DNA of 33,723 nt from an uncultured Clostridia bacterium (GCA_944412445.1 CALYBJ010000027.1:1-33723), one strand, 5' to 3'. Numbered from the stretch's first letter, positions 15,032 to 23,474 are shown. The notes: generated from the letters alone by a model not told the origin. A program made the numbers and translations.

Positions 15032-16090
15032 ATGTATACCGCACAGCCAAAAAAGCTGCTTATTATTAATATTCTGGATATTTTAAAGAAGTATACAGAT
15101 GAAAATCATCGTCTGAGCCAGAAAGAAATTGCGGATATTTTAAAAAACGAGTATGATATGATCGCTGAACGAAAAGCAATAAAACGGAATTTGATGAATC
15201 TGATTGATTTCGGATATGACATTGAATACAGCGAATATGTAAGAAGGACGCCGAACAGAGTGACGGGCGAACAGGAAGAAAGCTATATTTTATCGGATTT
15301 TTATCTTGTTCGCGATTTCACGGACAGCGAGCTGCGGCTGCTCATTGACAGTCTGCTGTTTTCAAAACACATTCCGTACAGCCAGTGCAGGGAGCTTATC
15401 GGCAAGCTGGAAGGGCTGTCCAACCGTTATTTCCGTTCAAAGGTCAGGCATATTCAAACCATGCCGGATATGTCCATGCACAGTCAGCAGCTTTTTTACA
15501 CCATCGATATTCTGGACGAAGCGATTGACAGGCACTGTCAGGTGTCTTTCACATACAACAGCTACGGAACTGATAAAAAGCTGCATCCGAGAAAGGACGG
15601 CAGCGGCAGAATCCGCCAATATACAGTAAATCCATATCAAATCGCAGCGGCAAACGGACGGTACTATCTGATCTGCAATTATGACAGATACGACAACATT
15701 GCCAATTACCGTCTGGACCGCATAACCGACATAAAACTGCTGCAAACACCCGCAAAGCCGATGGACAAGGTCAGGGGACTTGAAAACGGATTTGACCTGC
15801 CGAAGCATATGGCAGAGCATATATATATGTTTACGGGAGAAAGCGGCATTGTGACCTTCCGTGCAAAAAAATACCTGATTAATGATATTATCGACTGGTT
15901 CGGCGGCGGCGTCACCTTTTTTGACGAAACGGACGAGGAAGTAAGCGTTCGGGTACGCGTCAATTTTGCCGCCATGCGGCGCTGGGCTATGCAATATGCA
16001 CTGCACACAAAAATACTGTCGCCTGAGCCGCTGGCGGAGCAGGTTAAAAACGATATTAAAAAGGCAATGGAGAATTATAGCATAACATAA
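15032..16090 (+). CDS. WYL domain transcriptional regulator
   Basis: A 352-residue protein with an N-terminal winged helix (about 10-75, including LSQKEIADILKNEY) and a central WYL domain (about 150-240, with VNPYQIAAANGRYYLICNYD and the YRLDRI strand), then a C-terminal WCX-like region. WYL regulators sense nucleotides or nucleic-acid fragments and often control defence or DNA-repair genes. ATG 15032 follows GAGGTGAG; an upstream ATG at 15014 lies on the -10. It diverges from the FtsH-like gene. Codons such as CTG and CGG are commoner than in core genes of the window. Confidence 0.88.
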   Translation: MYTAQPKKLLIINILDILKKYTDENHRLSQKEIADILKNEYDMIAERKAIKRNLMNLIDFGYDIEYSEYVRRTPNRVTGEQEESYILSDFYLVRDFTDSELRLLIDSLLFSKHIPYSQCRELIGKLEGLSNRYFRSKVRHIQTMPDMSMHSQQLFYTIDILDEAIDRHCQVSFTYNSYGTDKKLHPRKDGSGRIRQYTVNPYQIAAANGRYYLICNYDRYDNIANYRLDRITDIKLLQTPAKPMDKVRGLENGFDLPKHMAEHIYMFTGESGIVTFRAKKYLINDIIDWFGGGVTFFDETDEEVSVRVRVNFAAMRRWAMQYALHTKILSPEPLAEQVKNDIKKAMENYSIT

Positions 16091-16172
16091 TGTAAATAAA
16101 TTGTAAACTTTAGCTTAATAAGAACCTGTTTTCGATTTTAATACGATATTATATTTAAAAGGAGAAATGATT

Positions 16173-16796
16173 ATGCATAAAGGTGTTTTTAAAGGAAACG
16201 ACCTTTCAAAAAATTGTAATATTTTGATTCTCGGTGAATCACACCATCACTCAGAAATGTATGATATAAACTATACAACAGAAAATGTAGTGAAAAATTA
16301 TTTCCGCAACCCGAAGGATCGAGCTTATAGATTTTTTGATAAAATTGCCGCGTGCTTTGGATATTCAGCAAATGAAAAAGAAGTATTTTGGAACAAAGTA
16401 TATTTCGGAAATTATGTCGACGAATCCAACTGTGGTAGTAGAACCGACAGAGCAAAGCTTTTGGTGGAGAACAATAAAGATAAATACAATGAAGAACTTT
16501 TTGAATTTATAAATCAAAACGGAATAGATATTGTTTTGTGCTTCAGCAGACTTGTATATAATAATCTGCCTGAACAAACTTTATCTGAAAACAAATCGGT
16601 TAGATTTTATGTGGATAGCACAGGCGGTAAAAAAGACTGGATAGATAAATTTATTTATAAACCGGGCAAAAGAGCTAATGATGATTTGGATTTGTCTAAG
16701 AAGCTTACCGTATATGGGCTCAGACATCCTTCGGCTCGATGCGGATTCAGGCCGGAACATTATAAAGATTACTTGCAGAAAGAAATCCGGCTATAG
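16173..16796 (+). CDS. Uracil-DNA-glycosylase-like superfamily protein, function unknown
   Basis: A 207-residue soluble protein. Two spaced motifs fit the UDG-like fold: ILILGESHHH (about 17-26), in the place of the first active-site motif, and YGLRHPSARCGF (about 181-192), like the HPS motif near the end of that fold. Between them is a Rossmann-like VLCFSRLVY strand. No biochemical role can be assigned; a DNA-glycosylase or nucleotide-binding role is inference. It is AT-rich compared with neighbours. ATG 16173 has AAAGGAG nine bases upstream; ATG 16167 overlaps too closely. Leader 16091-16160 has no clear promoter. Confidence 0.6.
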   Translation: MHKGVFKGNDLSKNCNILILGESHHHSEMYDINYTTENVVKNYFRNPKDRAYRFFDKIAACFGYSANEKEVFWNKVYFGNYVDESNCGSRTDRAKLLVENNKDKYNEELFEFINQNGIDIVLCFSRLVYNNLPEQTLSENKSVRFYVDSTGGKKDWIDKFIYKPGKRANDDLDLSKKLTVYGLRHPSARCGFRPEHYKDYLQKEIRL

Positions 16797-16827
16797 CCCC
16801 TTTTTATCCCGGCATATGTGCTAAAAT

Positions 16828-16856
16828 AAAATCAACTTTTAAAGGAGGTTGATTTT
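16828..16856 (+). promoter_or_regulatory. Stem-loop displaying the ribosome site in its loop
   Basis: aaaatcaac (16828-16836) and gttgatttt (16848-16856) form a perfect 9-bp stem. AAAGGAGG at 16841-16848 is mostly in the 11-base loop, and the ATG follows one base after the stem. Confidence 0.4.
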
Positions 16857-16857
16857 T

Positions 16858-17331
16858 ATGAAATCAAAAAGAATAATAAAAAAATTTATTTGTATTCTTA
16901 CGGCGGTGCTGTTCGTATCTCTTACGGCGTGCGAAAACAATTCACCATCCGACGGAAAAACCACAACTGCCGCAAGCAATTCAAACAGCCTGGAAAGCAC
17001 GGCGCCTTTGGTAACTGAGGAAAAAACGCATTCAGCCGCAAATAATTATAACATTGATACTGAACCCCAAAATGAACCTGAGCCCGAGCCCGAACCTGAA
17101 CCCGAACCTGAGCCTGAGCCTATATATTATCATTCGGCAATATCAGGAGCCGTCGTAACAGAGCAGGATGGTTCACCCCGTTTTACTTATGTAAAAAAAT
17201 GTGAAAGCTGCGGCAAGGTTCAAAGCGGAAGCTGTACGGACAACGCTGTCGGCGGCGTTCTGAACGGAAGCTTTTTATGCTCCGGATGCGGAAAAACACA
17301 GCAGTTTAAGATTGAGACCACTCAAAACTGA
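16858..17331 (+). CDS. Lipoprotein with Glu-Pro repeats and paired CxxC motifs
   Basis: A 157-residue protein with a basic N-terminus, hydrophobic segment and lipobox LTAC (lipidated Cys25). A Ser/Thr-rich stretch is followed by eight Glu-Pro dipeptides (about 73-88), likely a stiff spacer through the cell wall. The C-terminal domain has CESCGK and CSGCGK, a pattern that could hold one zinc. Function is unknown. GGAGG precedes ATG 16858, which is favoured over 16849. The repeat is coded by varied codons. Confidence 0.7.
   Translation: MKSKRIIKKFICILTAVLFVSLTACENNSPSDGKTTTAASNSNSLESTAPLVTEEKTHSAANNYNIDTEPQNEPEPEPEPEPEPEPEPIYYHSAISGAVVTEQDGSPRFTYVKKCESCGKVQSGSCTDNAVGGVLNGSFLCSGCGKTQQFKIETTQN
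17074..17121 (+). repeat. Hexanucleotide repeat coding Glu-Pro x8
   Basis: Eight tandem copies of GA(A/G)CC(T/C), in frame within the lipoprotein gene. Third-position variation suggests an old array under coding constraint. Confidence 0.85.
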
Positions 17332-17377
17332 AGCTTTATATAGGTCAAATACAGAATAAAATTCGGGAGTAGTTCAA

Positions 17378-18091
17378 ATGTCGGTGTATGTAACATCTGA
17401 TTTACACGGCTATCCTTTTGCGGAATTCAAAAAATTTCTTAAAAAAGCCGGATTTTCGGACAATGATTTTCTTTACATACTGGGAGATGTAATCGACCGC
17501 AACGGCGACGGCGGCGTTGAAATGCTCTGCCGGCTTTTAGAACAGTCGAATTCACAGCTGATCCTGGGCAATCACGAAGCAATGCTTTTATCCTGTGCCT
17601 TTGTTTTTGAGAAGATCACAAATGAAAGTCTGAAAAATATTACCTCAGAAAAGCTGGCGATTTTAAATACTTATATGCGAAACGGCGGCGATGTAACGCT
17701 GAATACACTGCGTGAGCTGAACAAATCATCCCCGGAAACAGTGTCATATATTCTGGATTACCTTCGCGGCGCCCCTTTGTATGAAACGGTTTGTGCCGGA
17801 GGAAAAGACTTTCTGCTTGTTCATGCAGGGCTCGGTCACTTTGACAGAAATAAAAAACTGCACTGCTATTCCGCCGATGATTTTCTGTGGACATGGCCGA
17901 AGCTTTCCGATGAATATTTCGACAATATCATTACCGTATTCGGACACACCCCCACCTTATCATACGGAAAGGAATATACGGGAAAAATTCTCAAAACACG
18001 GACATGGATTGATATTGATGTCGGCGCTGCCTACGGACAAAAACCGGCTTTGCTGCGGCTGGACGATTTAAAGGAATTTTATGCCGATTAG
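17378..18091 (+). CDS. Metallophosphoesterase, PPP-type serine/threonine phosphatase family
   Basis: A 237-residue calcineurin-like phosphoesterase. All metal-binding motifs of the PPP/ApaH group are present: SDLHG (about 7-11), GDVIDRNGD (about 36-44), GNHE (about 67-70), HAGL (about 147-150) and FGHTP (about 187-191). Targets could be phosphoproteins or dinucleoside polyphosphates; the sequence does not decide. GGGAGT precedes the ATG by about eight bases. The gene follows the lipoprotein by 46 bases and a hairpin-rich space follows it. Confidence 0.88.
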   Translation: MSVYVTSDLHGYPFAEFKKFLKKAGFSDNDFLYILGDVIDRNGDGGVEMLCRLLEQSNSQLILGNHEAMLLSCAFVFEKITNESLKNITSEKLAILNTYMRNGGDVTLNTLRELNKSSPETVSYILDYLRGAPLYETVCAGGKDFLLVHAGLGHFDRNKKLHCYSADDFLWTWPKLSDEYFDNIITVFGHTPTLSYGKEYTGKILKTRTWIDIDVGAAYGQKPALLRLDDLKEFYAD

Positions 18092-18110
18092 CGCCGCCAT
18101 AAGCAATCAC

Positions 18111-18146
18111 TTTTCAGATTATTCACGGAAAATCAAAATCTGAAAA
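18111..18146. repeat. 10-bp inverted repeat after the phosphatase gene
   Basis: ttttcagatt (18111-18120) and aatctgaaaa (18137-18146) are perfect inverted repeats with a 16-base loop. They may take part in 3'-end formation. Confidence 0.4.
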
Positions 18147-18178
18147 ACGGATTTCAAGCCGTATTTATAAAACAGCCT

Positions 18179-18215
18179 GACGGGCAGGGTACAAAATACC
18201 CTGCCCGTCTGTATT
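18179..18215. terminator. Probable bidirectional terminator hairpin
   Basis: GACGGGCAGGGTA (18179-18191) and TACCCTGCCCGTC (18197-18209) form a perfect 13-bp stem with loop CAAAA. The following TGTATTAT is a poor U-tract; on the minus strand a TGTTTTAT lies a few bases further. It separates the convergent phosphatase and alcohol dehydrogenase genes. Confidence 0.65.
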
Positions 18216-18293
18216 ATACTTAAATTGCAGCTTACATCCGCAATTTCCATATTTAATTTTTATATCGTTTTACCATAAAACAGAGCCGTTATT

Positions 18294-19460
18294 TTACATT
18301 GACGCTTTAAGGATTTCCACTACGTCATCATGTGTCAGGACCTTATAGCCGCCCTCCATTATAAGAGTGCTGTCGGCTACGCCCTCAAGCATATTCTCAG
18401 TAACCCCCAAATCCTTTATATTCATTACAAGGCCTATTTCCCTCATGAATTTTTCCATTTCCTTCAGGCCTTCCAGAGCCGTTTCCTCATCGGTTTTGTT
18501 CTCGGGATTTACATTCCATACGTTTACGGCGTATCTCTTAAATTTCTGCAAGCCGTAGGGCATAATAAATTTATAATAGGGAATTGAAACTGCCGCAAGG
18601 GTCATGCCGTGTGTCGCGTCAGTGTGAGCGCCTATCGCCTGACCTATCATGTGTACTTCCCAGTCAGTAGTCTTTCCCTTTGCCACAAAGGTGTTAAGCG
18701 CCCATGTGGCTGTCCACATAATATTGCTTCTGGCTTCATAGTCTTTGGGATTCTTTACGGCGATTCTCGCGCTGTGTATAAGAGATTTTAAAAGTCCCTC
18801 CATTACATAGTCCGAGGTGTTGTCGTCCTCTCCGGAAAAATACTGCTCAAGTATATGGCTCATTATATCAAAAAAGCCTGCCACCATTTGCTTTTCGGGA
18901 AGAGTAAAGGTGTATTCCGGATTTAAAACAGCGAATTTCGGCATTACGTTATCCCCGAAAACATGACCGATTTTTAATTTCTGCTCATGGTTGGTGATTA
19001 CGGAGCCGCCGTTCATTTCCGAACCTGTTCCCACCATTGTAAGAACACAGCCTACCGGAATGATTTTATTGTCAACATCCTCCATGCGGAGATAATATTT
19101 ATCCCACGGGTCCTCATTGCAGAAAACAGATACCGAAACTGCCTTGGCGTAATCGCATACAGAACCTCCGCCTACTGCAAGTATTAAGTCAACGTTTCCC
19201 TTTTTCGCTCTCTCCACGCCCTCGTAAAGCTTTTCAACGGTAGGATTGGGCATTACTCCTCCGTCCTCGAAAATCTCCTTGCCGCAGTCCTTTAAAATTT
19301 TAACAATGTCGTCATATATTCCGTTCTTCTTTATTGAGCCTCCGCCGTATACAAGCAATACATTTTTGCCGTATTTGGGCAGTTCTTCTTTTAGACCCTT
19401 TAAAGCATCATTGCCGAAGTAAAGCTTTGTGGGATTGCAGTAAGTAAAATTGCCTAACAT
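18294..19460 (-). CDS. Iron-containing alcohol dehydrogenase (butanol dehydrogenase-like)
   Basis: A 388-residue group III alcohol dehydrogenase like BdhA/BdhB and YugJ, reducing aldehydes with NAD(P)H. Visible are the GGGS cofactor motif (AVGGGSVCDYAKA, about 94-106), the metal-ligand region DIMSHILEQ and the HMIGQAIGAHTDATHG segment with His ligands. Length is normal for the family. GGAGAG precedes the ATG. It is 20 bases after the CMD-cupin gene, so both form one operon; a role in aldehyde removal or fermentation is inference. Confidence 0.93.
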   Translation of the reverse strand: MLGNFTYCNPTKLYFGNDALKGLKEELPKYGKNVLLVYGGGSIKKNGIYDDIVKILKDCGKEIFEDGGVMPNPTVEKLYEGVERAKKGNVDLILAVGGGSVCDYAKAVSVSVFCNEDPWDKYYLRMEDVDNKIIPVGCVLTMVGTGSEMNGGSVITNHEQKLKIGHVFGDNVMPKFAVLNPEYTFTLPEKQMVAGFFDIMSHILEQYFSGEDDNTSDYVMEGLLKSLIHSARIAVKNPKDYEARSNIMWTATWALNTFVAKGKTTDWEVHMIGQAIGAHTDATHGMTLAAVSIPYYKFIMPYGLQKFKRYAVNVWNVNPENKTDEETALEGLKEMEKFMREIGLVMNIKDLGVTENMLEGVADSTLIMEGGYKVLTHDDVVEILKASM

Positions 19461-19480
19461 TACTATCTCTCCTTTTATTA

Positions 19481-20197
19481 TTACAAGTTGTTATACTGTT
19501 CGTCGCTGACAGCTTCAAGCCATTCGTTTGAAGCGTTCTCCGCCGGTATCTCTATTGCAATATGCGTAAACCATTCGTCGGCTCCTGCTCCGTGCCAGTG
19601 CTTGACCTCGGGAGCTATATATACAACATCTCCGGGCATAAGCTTCCTTGCCTTCTGTCCCCATTCCTGATACCGGCCCTCTCCGTCGGTGCACAAAAGT
19701 ATCTGTCCGCCTTTATGATGAATATGCCAGTTGTTGCGGCATTTCGGCTCAAAGGTAACATTATAAACTCCAACGCCTTTTACATTCAAGGGCTTTAAAT
19801 AGCTGTTTCCCGTGAAAAATTCAGCAAACGCCGTATTCGGCTCGCCTTTTCCGAAAAGAGATTCCCCGTTTTCAATATTTTCATCGGCATAAATCTCCCT
19901 TACCATGGGAAATACTGCCCAGGCGTTCGGCCAGCCTGCATAAAACGCAATATGAGTAATTATTTCAACCATTTCGATTTTTGTTACCCCATGGTTTTTT
20001 GCGTTTTGTATGTGATACTTTAATGAATTGTCCGTTATTCCCTTTGAAACGAGGGCTGTTACGGTTATTATCGTCCTGTCACGCAGAGAAAGCTTATCTG
20101 TTCTTGACCATACCTCTCCGAACAGCACATCATCGTTAAGCTCCGCAAATTTAGGCGCTAAATCTCCCAGTCCGTTTCTTCCTGCTGTTTGCTTCAT
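19481..20197 (-). CDS. Carboxymuconolactone decarboxylase-like / cupin fusion protein
   Basis: A 238-residue two-domain protein. The N-terminal half (about 15-105) is a CMD/AhpD-like all-helical domain (RTIITVTALVSKG, then THIAFYAGWPNAW) without the AhpD CxxC pair. The C-terminal half (about 125-230) is a cupin with HIHHKGGQ and HWHGA metal-binding motifs. Such fusions are common in clostridia, often next to reductases. The reaction is not established. GGAGGG precedes ATG 20197; an upstream ATG at 20218 is less likely. It is first in an operon with the alcohol dehydrogenase. Confidence 0.87.
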   Translation of the reverse strand: MKQTAGRNGLGDLAPKFAELNDDVLFGEVWSRTDKLSLRDRTIITVTALVSKGITDNSLKYHIQNAKNHGVTKIEMVEIITHIAFYAGWPNAWAVFPMVREIYADENIENGESLFGKGEPNTAFAEFFTGNSYLKPLNVKGVGVYNVTFEPKCRNNWHIHHKGGQILLCTDGEGRYQEWGQKARKLMPGDVVYIAPEVKHWHGAGADEWFTHIAIEIPAENASNEWLEAVSDEQYNNL

Positions 20198-20220
20198 TGT
20201 TATCCCTCCTATGCACACTA

Positions 20221-20249
20221 ATTATAAATCATATTTTATAAAATAGCAA
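20221..20249 (-). promoter_or_regulatory. Promoter of the CMD-cupin / alcohol dehydrogenase operon
   Basis: The minus strand reads TTGCTA (20249-20244), 17 bases, then TATAAT (20226-20221). Confidence 0.68.
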
Positions 20250-20299
20250 ATAGTTATATTAAATACATAGTCATAACAATTGTCTATAGCTCAGTCCCG

Positions 20300-20896
20300 T
20301 TATTTCTTCAATTCAATTGTTTCCCCCGGTTTGACTATTAACGCTCCCGGCGCCGTGAATTTTTTCGCTCTGCTTTCATCAAATAATTTTCCGGGACACA
20401 TATGAACAGGAATCGTATGCTTTGCCCTGATTATTTCCGCACAGCGAATTGTTTCCGGAATGTCCATTGTATAGGTATAATCCATAGGCAGAACAGCATA
20501 GTCAAGCTTTCTTTCTGCAAGCCGCTGCATTTCCTGAGTTTCTCCCGTATCTCCCGCAAAATACACTGAAACACCGTCAGCCGTTACAATATAACCCACA
20601 CATTCTTCCCTTTTGTGGTGATGATTATACGCTTCCACTGCCTCTACAACTGCAAAATCAAGGTTAAGCGTTTCATATTTTCCGTTTTTTAACCCGTCAA
20701 AGCTTTGAAAAATCACACAGCCGGGATTTTTTGGTGGCAGATCAATGCGATTATGGTCGTGATGCTGATGAGTTACAATAATTAAATCTGCGCCTTTTTC
20801 ATACCCATCACCGGCAAAAGGGTCAATATAAATAACTTTGCCGCCGTCTGTTGTCATTCTCAGGCTTCCGTGTCCCTGATAAAGTAATTTTGCCAT
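20300..20896 (-). CDS. MBL-fold metal-dependent hydrolase (UlaG/YtkL-like)
   Basis: A 198-residue metallo-beta-lactamase-fold protein. Metal motif THQHHDH is at about 42-48, with further ligands in FAGDTGE (about 115-121) and the C-terminal PVHMCPG region. It resembles the L-ascorbate-6-phosphate lactonase-like group, a family whose members often have unknown substrates. AAGGAG precedes the ATG. It lies 98 bases downstream of the GH3 gene, beyond a terminator hairpin; its own promoter is not clear. Confidence 0.88.
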   Translation of the reverse strand: MAKLLYQGHGSLRMTTDGGKVIYIDPFAGDGYEKGADLIIVTHQHHDHNRIDLPPKNPGCVIFQSFDGLKNGKYETLNLDFAVVEAVEAYNHHHKREECVGYIVTADGVSVYFAGDTGETQEMQRLAERKLDYAVLPMDYTYTMDIPETIRCAEIIRAKHTIPVHMCPGKLFDESRAKKFTAPGALIVKPGETIELKK

Positions 20897-20951
20897 AGCC
20901 TTCTCCTTTTCCGTAATTTTTATTTAATTTGATTTTCAGTCTTTTATGCTT

Positions 20952-20980
20952 AAAACCCACCGTAAGCATATTTACGGTGG
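20952..20980 (-). terminator. Terminator of the GH3 gene
   Basis: CCACCGTAA (minus strand 20980-20972) pairs with TTACGGTGG (20965-20957), loop of six, followed by GTTTT. On the plus strand ATTTTCTTT follows too. Confidence 0.7.
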
Positions 20981-20994
20981 ATTTTCTTTAATGA

Positions 20995-23430
20995 TTACTG
21001 ATTCTGACTTTTTCTGCTCTCAGAAAGCTTAATTATAAAGTTTACTACATTTAAAGCGCTTCTCTGTGCTTCTCCCATTGTAACTCCGTCAGGGTCTTTA
21101 AGGGATGGCACAAGAGTTCTTTCCGCTTCCTTGTTCCTTATGATTTCTCCCGGCATCAATACGTCAACCTGCGCTCTTACTCTATAAGCGTCGTTTCTGA
21201 TATTCGGAAACTCCGGAGACGCTCCCTCTCTCATCCACCAGTCTGTTATAACTACTCCCTTATATCCCCACTCGTCTCTTAATACCGTTGTGGCAAGCTC
21301 ATAGTTATAATGGTTCCATACTCCGTTTATCTTATTGTAGCTTGTCATTATGGACCAGGGATCCGCGTCCTCAACCGCAATCCGGAAGCCTTTTAAATAT
21401 ATCTCTCTCAAGGCTCTTTCGCTGACTCTGGAATCGTTGTAATTTCTGTTTATCTCCTGATTGTTGCAGGCAAAATGCTTCGGGCAGGCCGACACTCCCT
21501 GACTTTGCAGTCCGGATATTACTGCCGCAGCCGTTTTTCCCGTAAGAAGAGGATCTTCCGAAAAATACTCGAAATTTCTTCCGCATAACGGGTTCCTGTG
21601 TATATTCATTCCCGGCGCCAGCAGCATATCGGAACCGAAATGACGCATTTCTTTTCCAACAAGCCTGTAAAGCTCGTATACGCCCTTTGTATTAAAGGCT
21701 GACGCCAGCGCTGTTCCGCAGGGCAGAAGGCTTACGGTTCTTCTTATTCTTATTCCCGAAGGTCCGTCGGTGGTTATCACAGCCGGAAGTCCTCTTTTTC
21801 TGAGCTTTTCCGTTACGCCGCCGAAGGCTCCCGCATTTCCGCTTACTCCGTAGTTTGAATCCATTTTGCCCTGTCCGTGGGTAATTTCATCAAGCTCTTC
21901 CTTTGTAAGAAGAGATACAAACTCCTTCGCCGTATATTTTCCGTTTAACACTTCATCAAATTTAAACTCTTCCTTGGCTATAGGAAAATCCTCCGGCAGA
22001 CGGCTTAAAATTATGTCCTTTAAATCTGTTTTTACTGTGGGAACGCTTTCATATTCGGCTTTTCCCTTTACATTCTTTATTCGCTTAAACGCATTTTCTG
22101 ACTTAACAGCCATTACCTGACTGAGCTTTTCAACAGATTCGGTTTTATTCCTTTCAAAGGCAAGTACCGTTTGTGTGTCTCTTGAGCTTGTTCCCAAATC
22201 AACCTTATATGCACCCGCCTCAAGAACATAACAGCTTTCATTGCCTGTTATTCCGCTGTCATCGTACGGAGCAAATTTCCTTAAATCAAAGCTTAACTCA
22301 AGCTCCTGCTCCTGCTGAGGCTTTAAAAGCTCCGTTTTATCAAAGGCTGCCAGCACCTTTTCCGGATTCCCCAGCTTTCCCTGAGGCAGTCTTAAATAAA
22401 CCTGAACTACCTCCTTGCCTTCATATTCTCCCGTGTTTTTTACTTTTACTTTAAGAGAAATTTTTCCGTCTTCCTCTTTTCCTTCTCCCTTTATCTCAAA
22501 TGTCGTATATGACATTCCGAAGCCGAAAGGATACAAAACATCTTCCTTTTTAAAGGTTTCAAAGTAACGGTAGCCTACGTAAATATCCTCCGTATAGTTA
22601 TTATACTCCTTGTTTCCGAAGTCGCCGCTTGACGGGTACGCTTCATAATTTACGGCTATTGTATCAGCAAGCTTTCCGCTGGGGCTCTTTTTGCCGGCAA
22701 GTATTTCTGCAAGAGCGTTTCCGCTTTCCATTCCTCCCTGCCAGGCGTACAATACAGCCCCGATTTTATCGCCGAACTCCACGGTCCAGCTCATGTCTAT
22801 TACATTGCCGCAGTCAAGTATCACGCATACTCTTTTAAAATACTTCGTAACCTTATAAAGCATATCTTTTTCTTTGTCAGTTAAGTAGTAGCTGCCTTTT
22901 TTAAGGAGGTTCTCCCTGTCCTCTCCTGCCGCTCTGCCTATTACAACAAGAGCTATGCTGCTTTCCTTTGACGCCTTTTCCACAACAGCTTCCTTGAGAG
23001 GCATCTCCGGAAAACACATGGGCCAATGTCCCCAGTATCCCTCATCAGGCACATTTCTCGGCTTTCCGCACCATTTTGCGTATATATCGGCAAGCTCCCT
23101 GTTTACCTTTATATTTGAATTTTCAAGTCCTTCCATCAGTCCGATTTTATAAGGAGCCACTACATCTCCGCCGCTGCCGTAGCCTACCGTAAAATAATCA
23201 ACAGCCGTTCTTCCGAATACTGCCGCTACATCATTTTCCTTTACAGGCAGTGTGCCGTTTATGTTTTTAAGCATTACTATGCCCTCTTCAGCCATCTGTC
23301 TTGCAGCGTCTGCTATTTCCGGAAAAACAAGCTTTCCGGTTATTTCAGACTGATTCGACTCCTGCGCAAGTCCGTTTCCGTCGAATTTCGCCGCAAAATA
23401 ACGCACGCATTTATTAAAAAATCTGCCCAT
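20995..23430 (-). CDS. Glycoside hydrolase family 3 beta-glucosidase with inverted domain order
   Basis: An 811-residue GH3 enzyme whose parts are permuted. First comes the alpha/beta sandwich (about 30-330; GRAAGEDREN probably carries the acid/base Glu), ending in FGFGMSYTTFE. A fibronectin-III-like domain follows (about 335-430). The TIM barrel is last (about 500-790), with KHFACNNQE and the nucleophile Asp730 in VVITDWW. This order is known from Ruminococcus albus and Butyrivibrio fibrisolvens beta-glucosidases. No signal peptide is seen, so it acts in the cytoplasm on imported oligosaccharides. GGAGGAAG precedes the ATG. Exact sugar specificity is not readable. Confidence 0.92.
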   Translation of the reverse strand: MGRFFNKCVRYFAAKFDGNGLAQESNQSEITGKLVFPEIADAARQMAEEGIVMLKNINGTLPVKENDVAAVFGRTAVDYFTVGYGSGGDVVAPYKIGLMEGLENSNIKVNRELADIYAKWCGKPRNVPDEGYWGHWPMCFPEMPLKEAVVEKASKESSIALVVIGRAAGEDRENLLKKGSYYLTDKEKDMLYKVTKYFKRVCVILDCGNVIDMSWTVEFGDKIGAVLYAWQGGMESGNALAEILAGKKSPSGKLADTIAVNYEAYPSSGDFGNKEYNNYTEDIYVGYRYFETFKKEDVLYPFGFGMSYTTFEIKGEGKEEDGKISLKVKVKNTGEYEGKEVVQVYLRLPQGKLGNPEKVLAAFDKTELLKPQQEQELELSFDLRKFAPYDDSGITGNESCYVLEAGAYKVDLGTSSRDTQTVLAFERNKTESVEKLSQVMAVKSENAFKRIKNVKGKAEYESVPTVKTDLKDIILSRLPEDFPIAKEEFKFDEVLNGKYTAKEFVSLLTKEELDEITHGQGKMDSNYGVSGNAGAFGGVTEKLRKRGLPAVITTDGPSGIRIRRTVSLLPCGTALASAFNTKGVYELYRLVGKEMRHFGSDMLLAPGMNIHRNPLCGRNFEYFSEDPLLTGKTAAAVISGLQSQGVSACPKHFACNNQEINRNYNDSRVSERALREIYLKGFRIAVEDADPWSIMTSYNKINGVWNHYNYELATTVLRDEWGYKGVVITDWWMREGASPEFPNIRNDAYRVRAQVDVLMPGEIIRNKEAERTLVPSLKDPDGVTMGEAQRSALNVVNFIIKLSESRKSQNQ

Positions 23431-23474
23431 GTTTCTTCCTCCGTAAATTCAATCGTTTTCTTATATTAATTTTG

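Noticed and set aside
14903..15032. A promoter for the FtsH-like gene
   Set aside because: Several AT-rich hexamers exist on the minus strand but none has acceptable spacing, so none is listed.
15437..16006. 189-codon minus-strand frame within the WYL gene
   Set aside because: Shadow of the WYL coding frame with no support of its own.
17074..17121. The Glu-Pro hexanucleotide array as a phase-variation switch
   Set aside because: Units are six bases and vary in third positions, so slippage would not shift the frame and is not favoured.
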